The notes beneath the pieces were generated by a model. That model did no database searches. It was not told the DNA's origin and worked only from the letters and a program-made list of their open reading frames with translations. From Geothrix fuzhouensis (GTDB taxonomy: Bacteria > Acidobacteriota > Holophagae > Holophagales > Holophagaceae), in contig NZ_JANHMQ010000004.1 of the NCBI RefSeq assembly GCF_024609325.1, positions 62,001-126,000 on the forward strand: 64,000 nucleotides of DNA, read 5' to 3'. Made by a program: the position numbers and the translations under genes. Of the stretch, positions 17,344-25,089 are shown one piece after another. Position 1 is the stretch's first letter. Each line of letters starts with the position of its first letter.

Positions 17344-18747
17344 ATGGCTTCCTTCGATCTCCTCGTCATCGGCTCCGGCCCCGGCGGCTACATCGCCGCC
17401 ATCCGCGCCGCCCAGCTGGGCCTGAACACGGCCCTCGTGGAGAAGGATGCGGGCCTGGGCGGCACCTGCCTCCACCGCGGCTGCATCCCCGCCAAGACCT
17501 GGCTGGAGAGCGCCCACCGCTTCGAGCAGATGCAGGTGGCCGACGACTACGGCATCGACGGCGTGGACGCCAAGAGCCTGAAGGCCAACCTCGCCACCAT
17601 CGTGAAGCGCAAGGGCCGCATCGTCCTGAAGAACGCCAAGGGCATCGAGTTCCTCATGAAGAAGAACAAGGTGACGGTGCTGAAGGGCTTCGGCAAGCTG
17701 CTGGGCGGCGGCAAGGTGGACGTGGCGGGCGAGGTGCACGAGGCCAAGCGCATCATCCTGGCCACGGGCTCGGCCCCCAAGCCCATTCCCGGCCTGGAGA
17801 CGGATGGCGTCCGAGTGCTCAACAGCGACCACATCCTGGACCTCACCGAGCTGCCGAGCCACCTCGTGATCCTGGGCGCCGGCGCCATCGGGGTGGAGTT
17901 CGCCTCCGTCTTCAGCCGCCTGGGTTCCAAGGTCACGCTCGTCGAGTTCATGGACACGATCCTGCCCCTGGAGGACGAGGAGATCGGCCTCGAGCTGGCC
18001 AAGATCTTCAAGAAGACCTACAAGATGGACGTGCGCACCAAGACCAAGATCACCCGCATCGAGAAGCGCGATGACGGCGTGGTGTGCTTCCTCGAAGGGG
18101 AGACCCCCGGCGAGGTGGTGGGCAGCCACCTGCTGGTGGCCGTGGGCCGCGCGCCCATGGTGGAGGGCATCGGCCTGGAGGCCACCAAGGCCCAGGTGGA
18201 CCGCGGCTGCGTCGTCATCGACAAGTTCATGCAGACCGGCGAGCCCGGCCTCTACGCCATCGGCGACATCGTGCGCACCCCCTGGCTGGCCCACGTGGCC
18301 AGCGACGAGGGCATCGTGGCCGCGGAGCACGCCGCCCAGAGCCTGGGCAAGGACGTGCATCCCCACCCCGTTCGCTACGACCGCTTCCCCGCCTGCACCT
18401 ACTGCGATCCCGAAGTGGGCACCATCGGCCTCAACGAGAAGGCCGCCAAGGCCAAGGGCTACGACGTGCAGGTGGGCACCTTCCCCTTCGCCCCCATGGC
18501 CAAGGCCAACATCGTGGGCGAGCCCCACGGCTTCATCAAGATCGTGGCCGACAAGAAGTACGGCGAGATCCTCGGCATCCACATCCTGGGCCCCAAGGCC
18601 ACGGAGCTCGTGGCCTCCAGCGTGGCCCTCATGGGCGGCGAGTTCACCGTGGACGAGCTCATCCACACCATGTATCCCCACCCCAGCCTCAACGAAGTGT
18701 TCCCCGAGGCGGCGCGGGCGGTGTACGGGCGGGCGTTGAATATGTAG
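17344..18747 (+). CDS. lpdA: Dihydrolipoyl dehydrogenase (E3)
   Basis: The 467-residue flavoprotein reoxidises dihydrolipoamide of 2-oxoacid dehydrogenases or the glycine cleavage system. It has the FAD site GSGPGGYIAA (10-19), the redox disulfide CLHRGC (Cys42, Cys47), the NAD site GAGAIGVEFA (about 180), GLYAIGD and the active-site HPSLNEVFPE near the C-terminus. GGAG at 17334-17337 sets ATG 17344; an earlier in-frame ATG at 17317 is less likely. No E1 or E2 genes adjoin, so it probably serves several complexes. Confidence 0.94.
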   Translation: MASFDLLVIGSGPGGYIAAIRAAQLGLNTALVEKDAGLGGTCLHRGCIPAKTWLESAHRFEQMQVADDYGIDGVDAKSLKANLATIVKRKGRIVLKNAKGIEFLMKKNKVTVLKGFGKLLGGGKVDVAGEVHEAKRIILATGSAPKPIPGLETDGVRVLNSDHILDLTELPSHLVILGAGAIGVEFASVFSRLGSKVTLVEFMDTILPLEDEEIGLELAKIFKKTYKMDVRTKTKITRIEKRDDGVVCFLEGETPGEVVGSHLLVAVGRAPMVEGIGLEATKAQVDRGCVVIDKFMQTGEPGLYAIGDIVRTPWLAHVASDEGIVAAEHAAQSLGKDVHPHPVRYDRFPACTYCDPEVGTIGLNEKAAKAKGYDVQVGTFPFAPMAKANIVGEPHGFIKIVADKKYGEILGIHILGPKATELVASSVALMGGEFTVDELIHTMYPHPSLNEVFPEAARAVYGRALNM

Positions 18748-18778
18748 GTTGGGAATCGCGCCCAGTTAGGGCGCGGAG

Positions 18779-18814
18779 ATACCAAAAACCGCCCGGATGG
18801 GCGGTTTTTGGTAT
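18779..18814. terminator. Strong bidirectional terminator after lpdA
   Basis: A perfect 16-bp stem (18779-18794 with 18799-18814) and 4-base loop has A5 on one arm and T5 on the other. It ends lpdA and isolates the AT-rich cassette island that begins at 18831. Confidence 0.9.
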
Positions 18815-18830
18815 GTAGTGAAATTATAAA

Positions 18831-18955
18831 TGTTAACAAATGAATCTATCCGGCCCCGATTGCACTGAGGTGATGAGCGGAGCCTTGATAGCGAAATGTT
18901 GAGAGAGAGGGAAGGCAATGTAGGTGGGGTCCGGCTTCAGAGGGAGAGGTTAGGC
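18831..18955 (-). other. attC-like integron recombination site 1
   Basis: Read on the minus strand the site opens with the inverse core GCCTAAC (18955-18949), which matches RYYYAAC and contains the TAA stop of the 154-residue gene. It ends near 18831 with GTTAACA, a degenerate form of the core GTTRRRY. Inside, ccggccccg (left) and ggggtccgg (right) pair with one extra base, like the extrahelical base of attC arms. The whole 125 bp aligns with site 2 (20197-20317), including TAACAAATGAA/TAACGAATGAA and GGGGTCCGG. Confidence 0.7.
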
Positions 18956-19414
18956 CAAGGTGGACGGAGAATTGTATTCATTGAGCAAATATGAGCGATA
19001 ATCCATATCGATTTCAAAATAACGTCCTTTTTGGTAGTGAATATCCACTGTCGAAAGCCGAGTGATGTGATAAATTAACATTTTTATTTGTAGGCAAAGA
19101 GTGACAGGGCCCGTTGTGACTAAATAAATTTTATGCCAAGATTTTTCTTTAAGTTTATTGGCAACTTTTTTAAGAGCTACATCATAAGACATAAGAATGG
19201 CATCAATGGATTGTAAGTCAATATTACCAATTGTGGCAGAAAGCACTTCGCCATGCAGATGATTCTCAGGAATGGAGTGAATTCCTTCGTTACAAATGAC
19301 TGTTAAGGTGTTGGTTTTGCCGGGTTGAAATAATAACGCTTCAAGAGCCGATGAGACTCGTTCTGGGCCGACGGTAGATAGTGCCATATCAAGAATCTTC
19401 TGAATTTCATTCAT
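18950..19414 (-). CDS. Cassette gene: unknown 154-residue protein, possible Rossmann-like sensor domain
   Basis: The product starts MNEIQKILDMAL. It has an alpha-helical N-terminus and then alternating strands and helices: LTVICNEGIHSIP, IDAILMSYDVAL, KIYLVTTGPVTLCLQIKMLIY and VDIHYQKGRYFEID. The later part, strand-GP-helix followed by a strand and YxxG-Y, recalls SAVED/CARF-type Rossmannoid ligand-binding domains; this is a weak resemblance and only inference. No membrane segment is clear. The ATG lies inside the end of the upstream gene (8-bp overlap, GAGG six bases upstream), so the two are coupled. Its stop codon lies in attC-like site 1. Base composition is far more AT-rich than the neighbours. 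Confidence 0.75.
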   Translation of the reverse strand: MNEIQKILDMALSTVGPERVSSALEALLFQPGKTNTLTVICNEGIHSIPENHLHGEVLSATIGNIDLQSIDAILMSYDVALKKVANKLKEKSWHKIYLVTTGPVTLCLQIKMLIYHITRLSTVDIHYQKGRYFEIDMDYRSYLLNEYNSPSTLA

Positions 19415-20168
19415 TTGGAACCTCGATTGATTCTTCAATAAGTCTATCAATATCATTGGTGAAAAAGTCAAATAAAGGTGTGCCGGCCTTTACGCAGAAA
19501 CCAGGAACATTGGCTCTTCCTGAGCTATTTGTAAACATGCGAATCCAAATCTGATTGTCGGTCTTGACGAAGGAATAACGCAAAATGCGGTTATGGTGAA
19601 ATATTTTGATTAGTTTTTTTTCTTTTGGCTTGAGATCTCTATGGAATAAACATAGTTTAATTTTGTCTATGGCCTCGCTGAGATTCGAGTGCCCTGGGAT
19701 TGATGATATAAGAAATTGTGCCGCATTTTTATTAGGATCAATAACAATGGCGTGAGTTGTTTTGCCATTCTGGTGCCTGTGACAAAAATCGTCAGAATAG
19801 TCATCAAATAGACGATCTGAATAATGTTCACCTATCACAAGATGGTTTGAATTTCTAAACGCATCTCTATGATTGATATCTTTCGAATTAGATGTTGCAT
19901 TCATTATCCCACACGAAAACACTTTTGTTGAGCCCATCACCGTACTAAATATTTCCTCTTGAATGTGATGCCTCACGGCACTATCGAATAGCCAGTGCAG
20001 CATGCCGACGATCATGAATAAGGCTCCAGTGTGGGCAATAATTTCTGGAATTTTTACATTAAAAACTTCGAAATGAAATGAATTTCCAAGTGCAATTAGA
20101 CAAAAACCTAGAAGAATTAGTATGATCCGGGCTCGGCTTTCCAGAAGTTTGATGATGTGTTTTTCCAT
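19407..20168 (-). CDS. Cassette gene: two-TM membrane protein with unknown cytoplasmic domain
   Basis: The 253-residue protein has two transmembrane helices near the N-terminus (about 10-30 and 42-62) separated by a short loop, then about 185 residues of soluble sequence. The soluble part includes FSCGIMNATSNSKD, a stretch with IVIDPNKNAAQFL, and a C-terminal block LRYSFVKTDNQIWIRMF...PLFDFFTNDIDRL. This could be a PLD-like or other alpha/beta domain without intact HKD motifs. ATG 20168 has GAGG six bases before it and lies only 29 bases after the recombination core of site 2, as expected for promoterless cassette genes. It overlaps the 154-residue gene by 8 bp. Small 2TM effectors occur in defence systems, but that role is inference. 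Confidence 0.75.
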   Translation of the reverse strand: MEKHIIKLLESRARIILILLGFCLIALGNSFHFEVFNVKIPEIIAHTGALFMIVGMLHWLFDSAVRHHIQEEIFSTVMGSTKVFSCGIMNATSNSKDINHRDAFRNSNHLVIGEHYSDRLFDDYSDDFCHRHQNGKTTHAIVIDPNKNAAQFLISSIPGHSNLSEAIDKIKLCLFHRDLKPKEKKLIKIFHHNRILRYSFVKTDNQIWIRMFTNSSGRANVPGFCVKAGTPLFDFFTNDIDRLIEESIEVPNE

Positions 20169-20196
20169 AAGATTCCTCATGAATTGATTGACATTG

Positions 20197-20317
20197 GCCT
20201 AACGAATGAAGCTAACTGCACCGCCAGCACCGTGACGCAGAACTGAGCCAAGACAGCAAAATGATGAGAGAGATCGGAAGACGATGCAGGCGGGGTCCGG
20301 GTTGCACAAGGTTAGGC
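20197..20317 (-). other. attC-like integron recombination site 2
   Basis: Minus-strand reading: inverse core GCCTAAC (20317-20311) and core GTTAGGC (20203-20197) are perfect matches to RYYYAAC and GTTRRRY and perfect complements of each other. Between them an imperfect palindrome pairs about 12 of 15 bases (plus-strand CACCGCCAGCACCGT with the complement of the right arm). The 121-bp length is in the attC range. It separates two AT-rich genes of the same orientation and is homologous to site 1. Confidence 0.78.
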
Positions 20318-20393
20318 ACTGCATTGTAATGGTTTGAAAACGTAAAGGCATGATAGAGTGATTGTCTTTCGTTGGACTGAGGTATATGGCTGC

Positions 20394-21509
20394 CTATCCA
20401 CGGGCGTTATCGAGATAGGTGATTGATCTACAAATTTCGTAGATTTGATGACTGGTCCGACCGGAGAATTTGCCAACAATCACAAGTACGACCCCACGAT
20501 CAGGTATCCCCTTTTGAACCGGGAATGAAAGCAGGACGGTGTGCATGCTCATGCACTCATTGTTTTTCTGGCCCTTGATGATGAGTTCCTTGCCAACTCC
20601 GCGGCCATATTGAACTGGGGTGTTGGCAACTTCCGACCATCCGCCAACTCCAAAAATGCTATCAAGGCCCTGTTCTTGACTTCTTATCCCAGCATCGATA
20701 TCAAACTTAACGCCGCTTTTCATTTCATAAAGGGACAATGTGGCTTCAATTTTATGATCTATCCCTGAGAAGGTTCTGTTGGAAACACAGTGCTCTGTGT
20801 CAGCACCTTCCAGCTTCTCGGACATCCCCTTGGGAAGACTTACGTTTAGCCAGTTATTAAATCGTGTAGGTACGAGATTGCTAGTATCATTAATTTCTTT
20901 CCACGCCATTTCATTCTGATGGTTGAGATACATGCCCCAACCAGCGATAGAACCAAAAATTATGACCCACAATACTGCGGTCAGAAGGACACTCATTTTT
21001 TTTGAAATATATTTTATAAGCACAAAATAGGGGGATCTCAGTAATACTGTGACTATAAGAGAAATTATAAAACAATATAAAAAATTAATAAATTTATTAT
21101 GATTAAAACTGGTTATAGGAACTAAAATTAGCAAGAGAATTGAGAATATCCATCCAAAGGATTTCCCCGGCTTTGGGATGTGGAAGCCCTTATTTGATGT
21201 TTCAGGAACACCCGCCATTCCCTCATAACCACTGATGAAGGTTGTAGCCCTGGCGGTCGCTGGTTGGGTGGTGGCTTTGGTGAGATTGATCTCTTCAGTG
21301 GCTGAAGCAAGAACCTCGACCTTAACGGGGCGACTCTTTAGCCATGCTCGATCCCCAAAAGCACTCTCAAATGAGACCCATCCCCCTGAAGTAGAATTAA
21401 ACACGGTAGATTGGCGATCCAACACTCCGTCGTTGAATAGATTTTCAATGGTCGCTTCAGTGATAGGACCAAGTTGCTGTTGGTTTCGGTCTTGAATGAT
21501 GTATTTCAT
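20394..21509 (-). CDS. Cassette gene: GYF_2-domain membrane protein, function unknown
   Basis: The 371-residue protein begins with a GYF_2/DUF4339-like domain (about 1-48; YIIQDRNQQQLGP, then GVLDRQSTVF and GGWVSF). A Thr/Ala linker follows, then three or four membrane helices (about 117-135, 140-160, 175-200) and an extracytoplasmic C-terminal domain (about 205-371) containing two to three Cys. GYF_2 domains are often found on the cytoplasmic side of bacterial membrane proteins; their ligand is unknown. It is AT-rich and ends 76 bases before attC-like site 2. The start has GAGG about 11 bases upstream. Confidence 0.75.
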   Translation of the reverse strand: MKYIIQDRNQQQLGPITEATIENLFNDGVLDRQSTVFNSTSGGWVSFESAFGDRAWLKSRPVKVEVLASATEEINLTKATTQPATARATTFISGYEGMAGVPETSNKGFHIPKPGKSFGWIFSILLLILVPITSFNHNKFINFLYCFIISLIVTVLLRSPYFVLIKYISKKMSVLLTAVLWVIIFGSIAGWGMYLNHQNEMAWKEINDTSNLVPTRFNNWLNVSLPKGMSEKLEGADTEHCVSNRTFSGIDHKIEATLSLYEMKSGVKFDIDAGIRSQEQGLDSIFGVGGWSEVANTPVQYGRGVGKELIIKGQKNNECMSMHTVLLSFPVQKGIPDRGVVLVIVGKFSGRTSHQIYEICRSITYLDNARG

Positions 21510-21853
21510 CTGATGTTAATCCTCATGGAATCCCCAATGGTGAAATGAGTGGGGAGCCGAAAATGGTGAGGCCTAACGGGGGGTTAGACAATCGGAGTAT
21601 AGAAGGGTGAAGATCGCCCAATTCGGAAATACGGAGGTGTCACTGCTGATCGGATATCAAAATTATCAGATGAATCGACCTACTTAGGCAGTCAAAAAGG
21701 GGGACGACCTGGGTCGTCGGCGAATACCGAATACAAGGACCGTTTGATTCTCTCAATGAAGACAGGCTTATCTCGCATTTCCAAGGGAATCATCCAAACA
21801 GGCGGATTCAAGCCCCGAACGGGAGGCTGAGCCCCACAGGACTCCCGCTAGCC
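21510..21853. other. Intergenic region holding the third cassette boundary
   Basis: The part next to the GYF gene contains the core-like sites at 21571-21589. From 21590 to 21853 no gene, promoter or terminator is convincing. A CTTAGGC at 21683-21689 lies 119 bp from the GCCTAAC at 21571, the same spacing as sites 1 and 2, but the arms between do not pair well. It may be a decayed attC. Confidence 0.5.
21571..21589 (-). other. Truncated attC-like site / cassette boundary 3
   Basis: On the minus strand GTCTAAC (21589-21583), five C residues and GTTAGGC (21577-21571) follow each other. Both heptamers fit the attC inverse core and core consensus, but the central palindrome is missing. The GTTAGGC lies 62 bases before the GYF gene, the proper place for the upstream boundary of that cassette. 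Confidence 0.55.
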
Positions 21854-22681
21854 TCAGCACCGCGCGCAGAAGTGGGGCGGCGCGGGCAGGCGGGAGAGGC
21901 CTTCGAAGGCAAGCTCCCAGGCCCGGGCGGGGCCGTGGAAGGCGGTGGCTTCGGGGGTGAGCGTGCGCAGCGCGTGGAGCGGCGCGGGGTCCCCGGGCAG
22001 GGGCAGGAAGGGGATGGGCTGGCCCGTGGCGGTGCGCAGGGCCGTGCGGAGGGCATCGGTGAGGGCCGTGGCTTCCGGCAGCACCAGGGGCGGCACGCGC
22101 AGCTCGGCGCCCTCGGGCAGCGGCACGCCGGGCCAGAGGTCCGCCTCGAAGCCGCCGTGCTCGGCGTGATCCGGCGCCTCGCGCCACTCGGGGCGGCGGA
22201 AGGTCATCTTGCGGCGGGCCTTGTCCCAGTCCGGCAGGAACCGCTTCAGGTCCGCCTTCTCCAGGGGGCCCATGGGGGCCTTCTCCAGGGCCACGGGTAC
22301 GGCCCGGGCGATGCGGCCCGGCAGGCGCCGGACCAGCATGGGCTTCCCGTCCAGCCAGGGCAGGCCCGCATCCAGCGCGCAGACCAGGGCGCCCAGGCGG
22401 CGGCGGTGGAGCTGCAGGGCCTGGGCCAGGTCGCAGCCGGCCACGGGCACGAGGCCCAGCACGTTCACCGCCAGGCCCCGGGCGTGGACCGTGGCCGCGG
22501 CTTCCAGGGGCTCCCACAGGTCCTCCGCCGTGCGGCCGAGCACCAGGATCTGCGGCAGGCCGTGGCCCTGGATCCGCTCCACGAGCACCAGGCTGCCGCC
22601 ACCGGGTGCATTGGGAGCGCCGGGGGCCGACAGCAGCGATCCGCCCAGCTCTGCGGCGAGGCGTAGCGCCTCGGGGTTCAT
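21854..22681 (-). CDS. Unknown protein of the ABC exporter operon
   Basis: The 275-residue protein starts MNPEALRLAAEL, overlaps the permease stop by ATGA and is the last gene of the ABC operon. It is soluble, rich in Ala, Pro and Leu, has VLVERIQGHGLPQILVLGR early and a run of Pro-Leu segments later, and ends PHFCARC, with two Cys in the last four residues. No known family was recognised. Tight coupling to the ABC genes points to a role with that exporter. Confidence 0.75.
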   Translation of the reverse strand: MNPEALRLAAELGGSLLSAPGAPNAPGGGSLVLVERIQGHGLPQILVLGRTAEDLWEPLEAAATVHARGLAVNVLGLVPVAGCDLAQALQLHRRRLGALVCALDAGLPWLDGKPMLVRRLPGRIARAVPVALEKAPMGPLEKADLKRFLPDWDKARRKMTFRRPEWREAPDHAEHGGFEADLWPGVPLPEGAELRVPPLVLPEATALTDALRTALRTATGQPIPFLPLPGDPAPLHALRTLTPEATAFHGPARAWELAFEGLSRLPAPPHFCARC

Positions 22682-24285
22682 CCCAGGGCCTCCACCAGCT
22701 TCTCCCGGCGCCGGTCCAGGGCGGCGGCCGCGGCGGGCAGCAGCAGCAGGTGCGCCGTGAGCACCAACCCGAACAGCAGCGCCATGCCCGGTACCAGCAG
22801 CCGCGGCGAGGCCCAGGCCAGCAGCGCGTAGGCGCTGCCGAAGAGGCCGGCCCAGAAAGCCGAGGTGCCCATGCTCAGCAGGCCCAGGGCGAAAGGCATG
22901 TTGTTGTTCTTGATGGTGTCCATGGCCATGGGGCGCGGCGCCCAGGTGGAGGTCCACTGCCCCACGGCGGTCTGGGCCAGGAAGATGCAGCCCATGAGCA
23001 GCATGCCGCCCAGGAGCGGCGCGAGGCCCGCGTGGTCCAGGGCCAGCAGCAGGAGCGCCAGTGTCAGGGCCTGGAGCCCCTGGTGGGCGGCCAGGCCCAG
23101 CAGCTTCCCCTTGAGCAGGTCCTCCGAGCCCACGGGCAGGAGCAGCAGGCCCTTCACGCCGTGCCGGTCCAGGCCGAACTGGTTGAACACGAAGTTGTTC
23201 GCCACCAGGGACAGGTAGGCGAAGGCCGCGGGCACGGTCCAGAGCGGGTTCGCCTTGAACTGGGCGAAGGGGCCCTTCAGCAGCACCACGGTCATGAGGG
23301 GCATGAGGAAGGCGAAGCGGCCCAGGTGGCTGCGCATGAGGGTCTGGAAGTGGAGCCGCCCCAGGCCCTCCGCCGGGTGACGGAAGCTCCAGAGGCGGTC
23401 GGGGCCGCGGGTCTGTGGCGCCACCGAGGTGCCGTTCGCCTCCCGCGCCATGATGCGGGCGCCCAGCACCATCACCAGGGCCAGCAGGCCCAGCGGGTAG
23501 AGGTGCAGGGCCAGGGCCGCGCCCCAGTGTCCTTCCTGCGCCTTCACCAGGCTCCGGGCGGCACTGTGGGTGGGCAGGGCCTCCAGGACCCGCGCCGCGC
23601 CGCGGCCCAGGGCCTGGACCTTCTCGACCTGGGCGGCCTGGAGGGGGCGGGTCGTGGACCGGGCAGCGGGACCCGGACCGCGCGTCGACAGGCCTGGGGA
23701 CATCAGGGTGGAGCCCAGCCAGGCCAGGATGGCCAGCGCCGTCAGGGCCAGGCGGAGGCGCTTCACCAGGGCCGAAGCGAGGCCGCCCACGAGCACCTGC
23801 AGGGCCAGCAGCATCAGCAGCGTTTCGAGGAGGACGAGGGGCACCAGGATCAAGGTCCGGGGCGCGGCCAGGCCGATCCCCAGCACCAGGCCCGTCAGGG
23901 CCAGACCCATCGTCAGCGGCAGCATGTCCGCCAGGCCCGCCGTCAGCTCGGCCAGGTAGAGGGTCCGCAGCCGCAGGGGGAAGCCCCGGTAGGCCTCCCA
24001 GGCCAGCTCGCGGGCGCCGCCCAGCACGCCGCCGATGAGGCCGCCGCCGAAGCCGAGGAAGGCGAGCAAGGCGCCCAGGATTGTGACCACGACGGGCCGG
24101 TCCAGGCGACCTCCCAGCAGCCAGCCCAGGGCACCCCCACCCAAGATCAGACCCACAGCCCCGAGAAGGGCGAGGATCCCCACCACCAGCGCCAGGACCC
24201 AGGCGCCCTGCCGTCCCAGCTCCCGGGCGGAGCGGTTCCAGGTGGCCTGCCCATGGGCCGCCAGCAGGGCGCGAAAGGGGCTCAC
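22678..24285 (-). CDS. ABC-2 type transporter permease
   Basis: The product of about 535 residues has some twelve hydrophobic segments in two blocks (about 25-200 and 270-525) and soluble loops between, typical of large ABC-2 permeases partnered with a single ATPase. GTG 24285 overlaps the ATPase stop in GTGA and is preferred over GTG 24291. The substrate cannot be read. It forms an operon with the ATPase upstream and the 275-residue protein downstream (4-bp overlaps on both sides). Confidence 0.82.
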   Translation of the reverse strand: MSPFRALLAAHGQATWNRSARELGRQGAWVLALVVGILALLGAVGLILGGGALGWLLGGRLDRPVVVTILGALLAFLGFGGGLIGGVLGGARELAWEAYRGFPLRLRTLYLAELTAGLADMLPLTMGLALTGLVLGIGLAAPRTLILVPLVLLETLLMLLALQVLVGGLASALVKRLRLALTALAILAWLGSTLMSPGLSTRGPGPAARSTTRPLQAAQVEKVQALGRGAARVLEALPTHSAARSLVKAQEGHWGAALALHLYPLGLLALVMVLGARIMAREANGTSVAPQTRGPDRLWSFRHPAEGLGRLHFQTLMRSHLGRFAFLMPLMTVVLLKGPFAQFKANPLWTVPAAFAYLSLVANNFVFNQFGLDRHGVKGLLLLPVGSEDLLKGKLLGLAAHQGLQALTLALLLLALDHAGLAPLLGGMLLMGCIFLAQTAVGQWTSTWAPRPMAMDTIKNNNMPFALGLLSMGTSAFWAGLFGSAYALLAWASPRLLVPGMALLFGLVLTAHLLLLPAAAAALDRRREKLVEALG

Positions 24286-25025
24286 AACCACGAGAGCGCC
24301 CCCTTCTGCGCGCCGCCCACGAGCCCGACGAAGAGCTGCTCCAGGCTCTCGCCGCCGCGGCGCAGCTCATCCAGGGGGCCGAAGCCCTTGAGCCGACCCT
24401 CGTCCAGGATGGCGATGAGGGGGCAGAGCTTCTCCACCACTTCGAGGATGTGGCTGGTGAGGACCAACGTCACGCCGCTCTGCTGCAGGCTCTGGAGGAT
24501 GTCCTTGATGGTGCGGCTGGTGACGGGGTCGATACCCTCGAAGGGCTCATCGAGGAACACGATCTTCGGCCCGTGGATCAGCGCCGCGCAGAGGGCCACC
24601 TTCTTCTTCATGCCGAAGCTGTAGTCCGCGATGAGGGTCTTGGGGCCCGGCGCCAGATCCAGGGTGTCGAAGAGCTCGGCCTGACGGCCATCGATGAGGG
24701 CGTCCGGCATCCCGTACATGCGGCCCACGAAGCGCAGGTACTGGGGGCCCGTCAGCATGTCGAGCAGGGCCATGTCCTCGGGCATGGCACCGATCTGGCG
24801 CTTCACCGCCAGGGGGTCTGCTTCGAGGTCCAGGCCCAGCAGGCGGATGCGGCCGGCGGTGGGCTTCAACAGGCCCGTCACCATCTTCAGCGTGGTGGAT
24901 TTGCCGGCACCATTGCGGCCCAGGAGACCCAGGAAGGCGCCGGGCTCCAGCGACAGGCTGAGGCCGTCTACGGCCGTCGTGTCGCCGAAGCGCTTGGTGA
25001 GGTTCACGAGTTCGAGGGCGGGCAT
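24282..25025 (-). CDS. ABC transporter ATP-binding protein
   Basis: The 247-residue ATPase has Walker A GRNGAGKST (about 39-47), a Q-loop region GAMPEDMALL, signature YSFGMKKKV (an LSGGQ variant common in ABC-2 exporters), Walker B IVFLDEPFEGID and the switch TSHILE. ATG 25025 gives the usual start MPALELVNLTKRFG. It energises the adjoining permease. Divergent from the lipoprotein at 25090, with 64 bases between, where both promoters must lie. Confidence 0.92.
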   Translation of the reverse strand: MPALELVNLTKRFGDTTAVDGLSLSLEPGAFLGLLGRNGAGKSTTLKMVTGLLKPTAGRIRLLGLDLEADPLAVKRQIGAMPEDMALLDMLTGPQYLRFVGRMYGMPDALIDGRQAELFDTLDLAPGPKTLIADYSFGMKKKVALCAALIHGPKIVFLDEPFEGIDPVTSRTIKDILQSLQQSGVTLVLTSHILEVVEKLCPLIAILDEGRLKGFGPLDELRRGGESLEQLFVGLVGGAQKGALSWL

Positions 25026-25076
25026 GCTTCGAGGGTAGCAGTGGCACCCGGTGGCTTCAGGGCCGGGAGGGCTCGG

Positions 25077-25082
25077 TATACT
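25077..25082 (+). promoter_or_regulatory. -10 element close to the start codon of the lipoprotein gene
   Basis: TATACT lies seven bases before ATG 25090, which places the transcription start at or next to the start codon. No ribosome site is seen, so the mRNA may be leaderless. A -35 (gcttca, 25054-25059, 17-bp spacer) is weak. Confidence 0.4.
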
Positions 25083-25089
25083 GCGCGCC

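Noticed and set aside
18950-19414. Minimal CRISPR polymerase or cyclase partner of the 2TM protein
   Set aside because: No GGDD-type or nucleotidyltransferase motif is visible in the 154-residue sequence.
18831-21589. Insertion sequence or prophage remnant
   Set aside because: No transposase, integrase, phage gene or target duplication is seen; the gene and site layout fits cassettes better.
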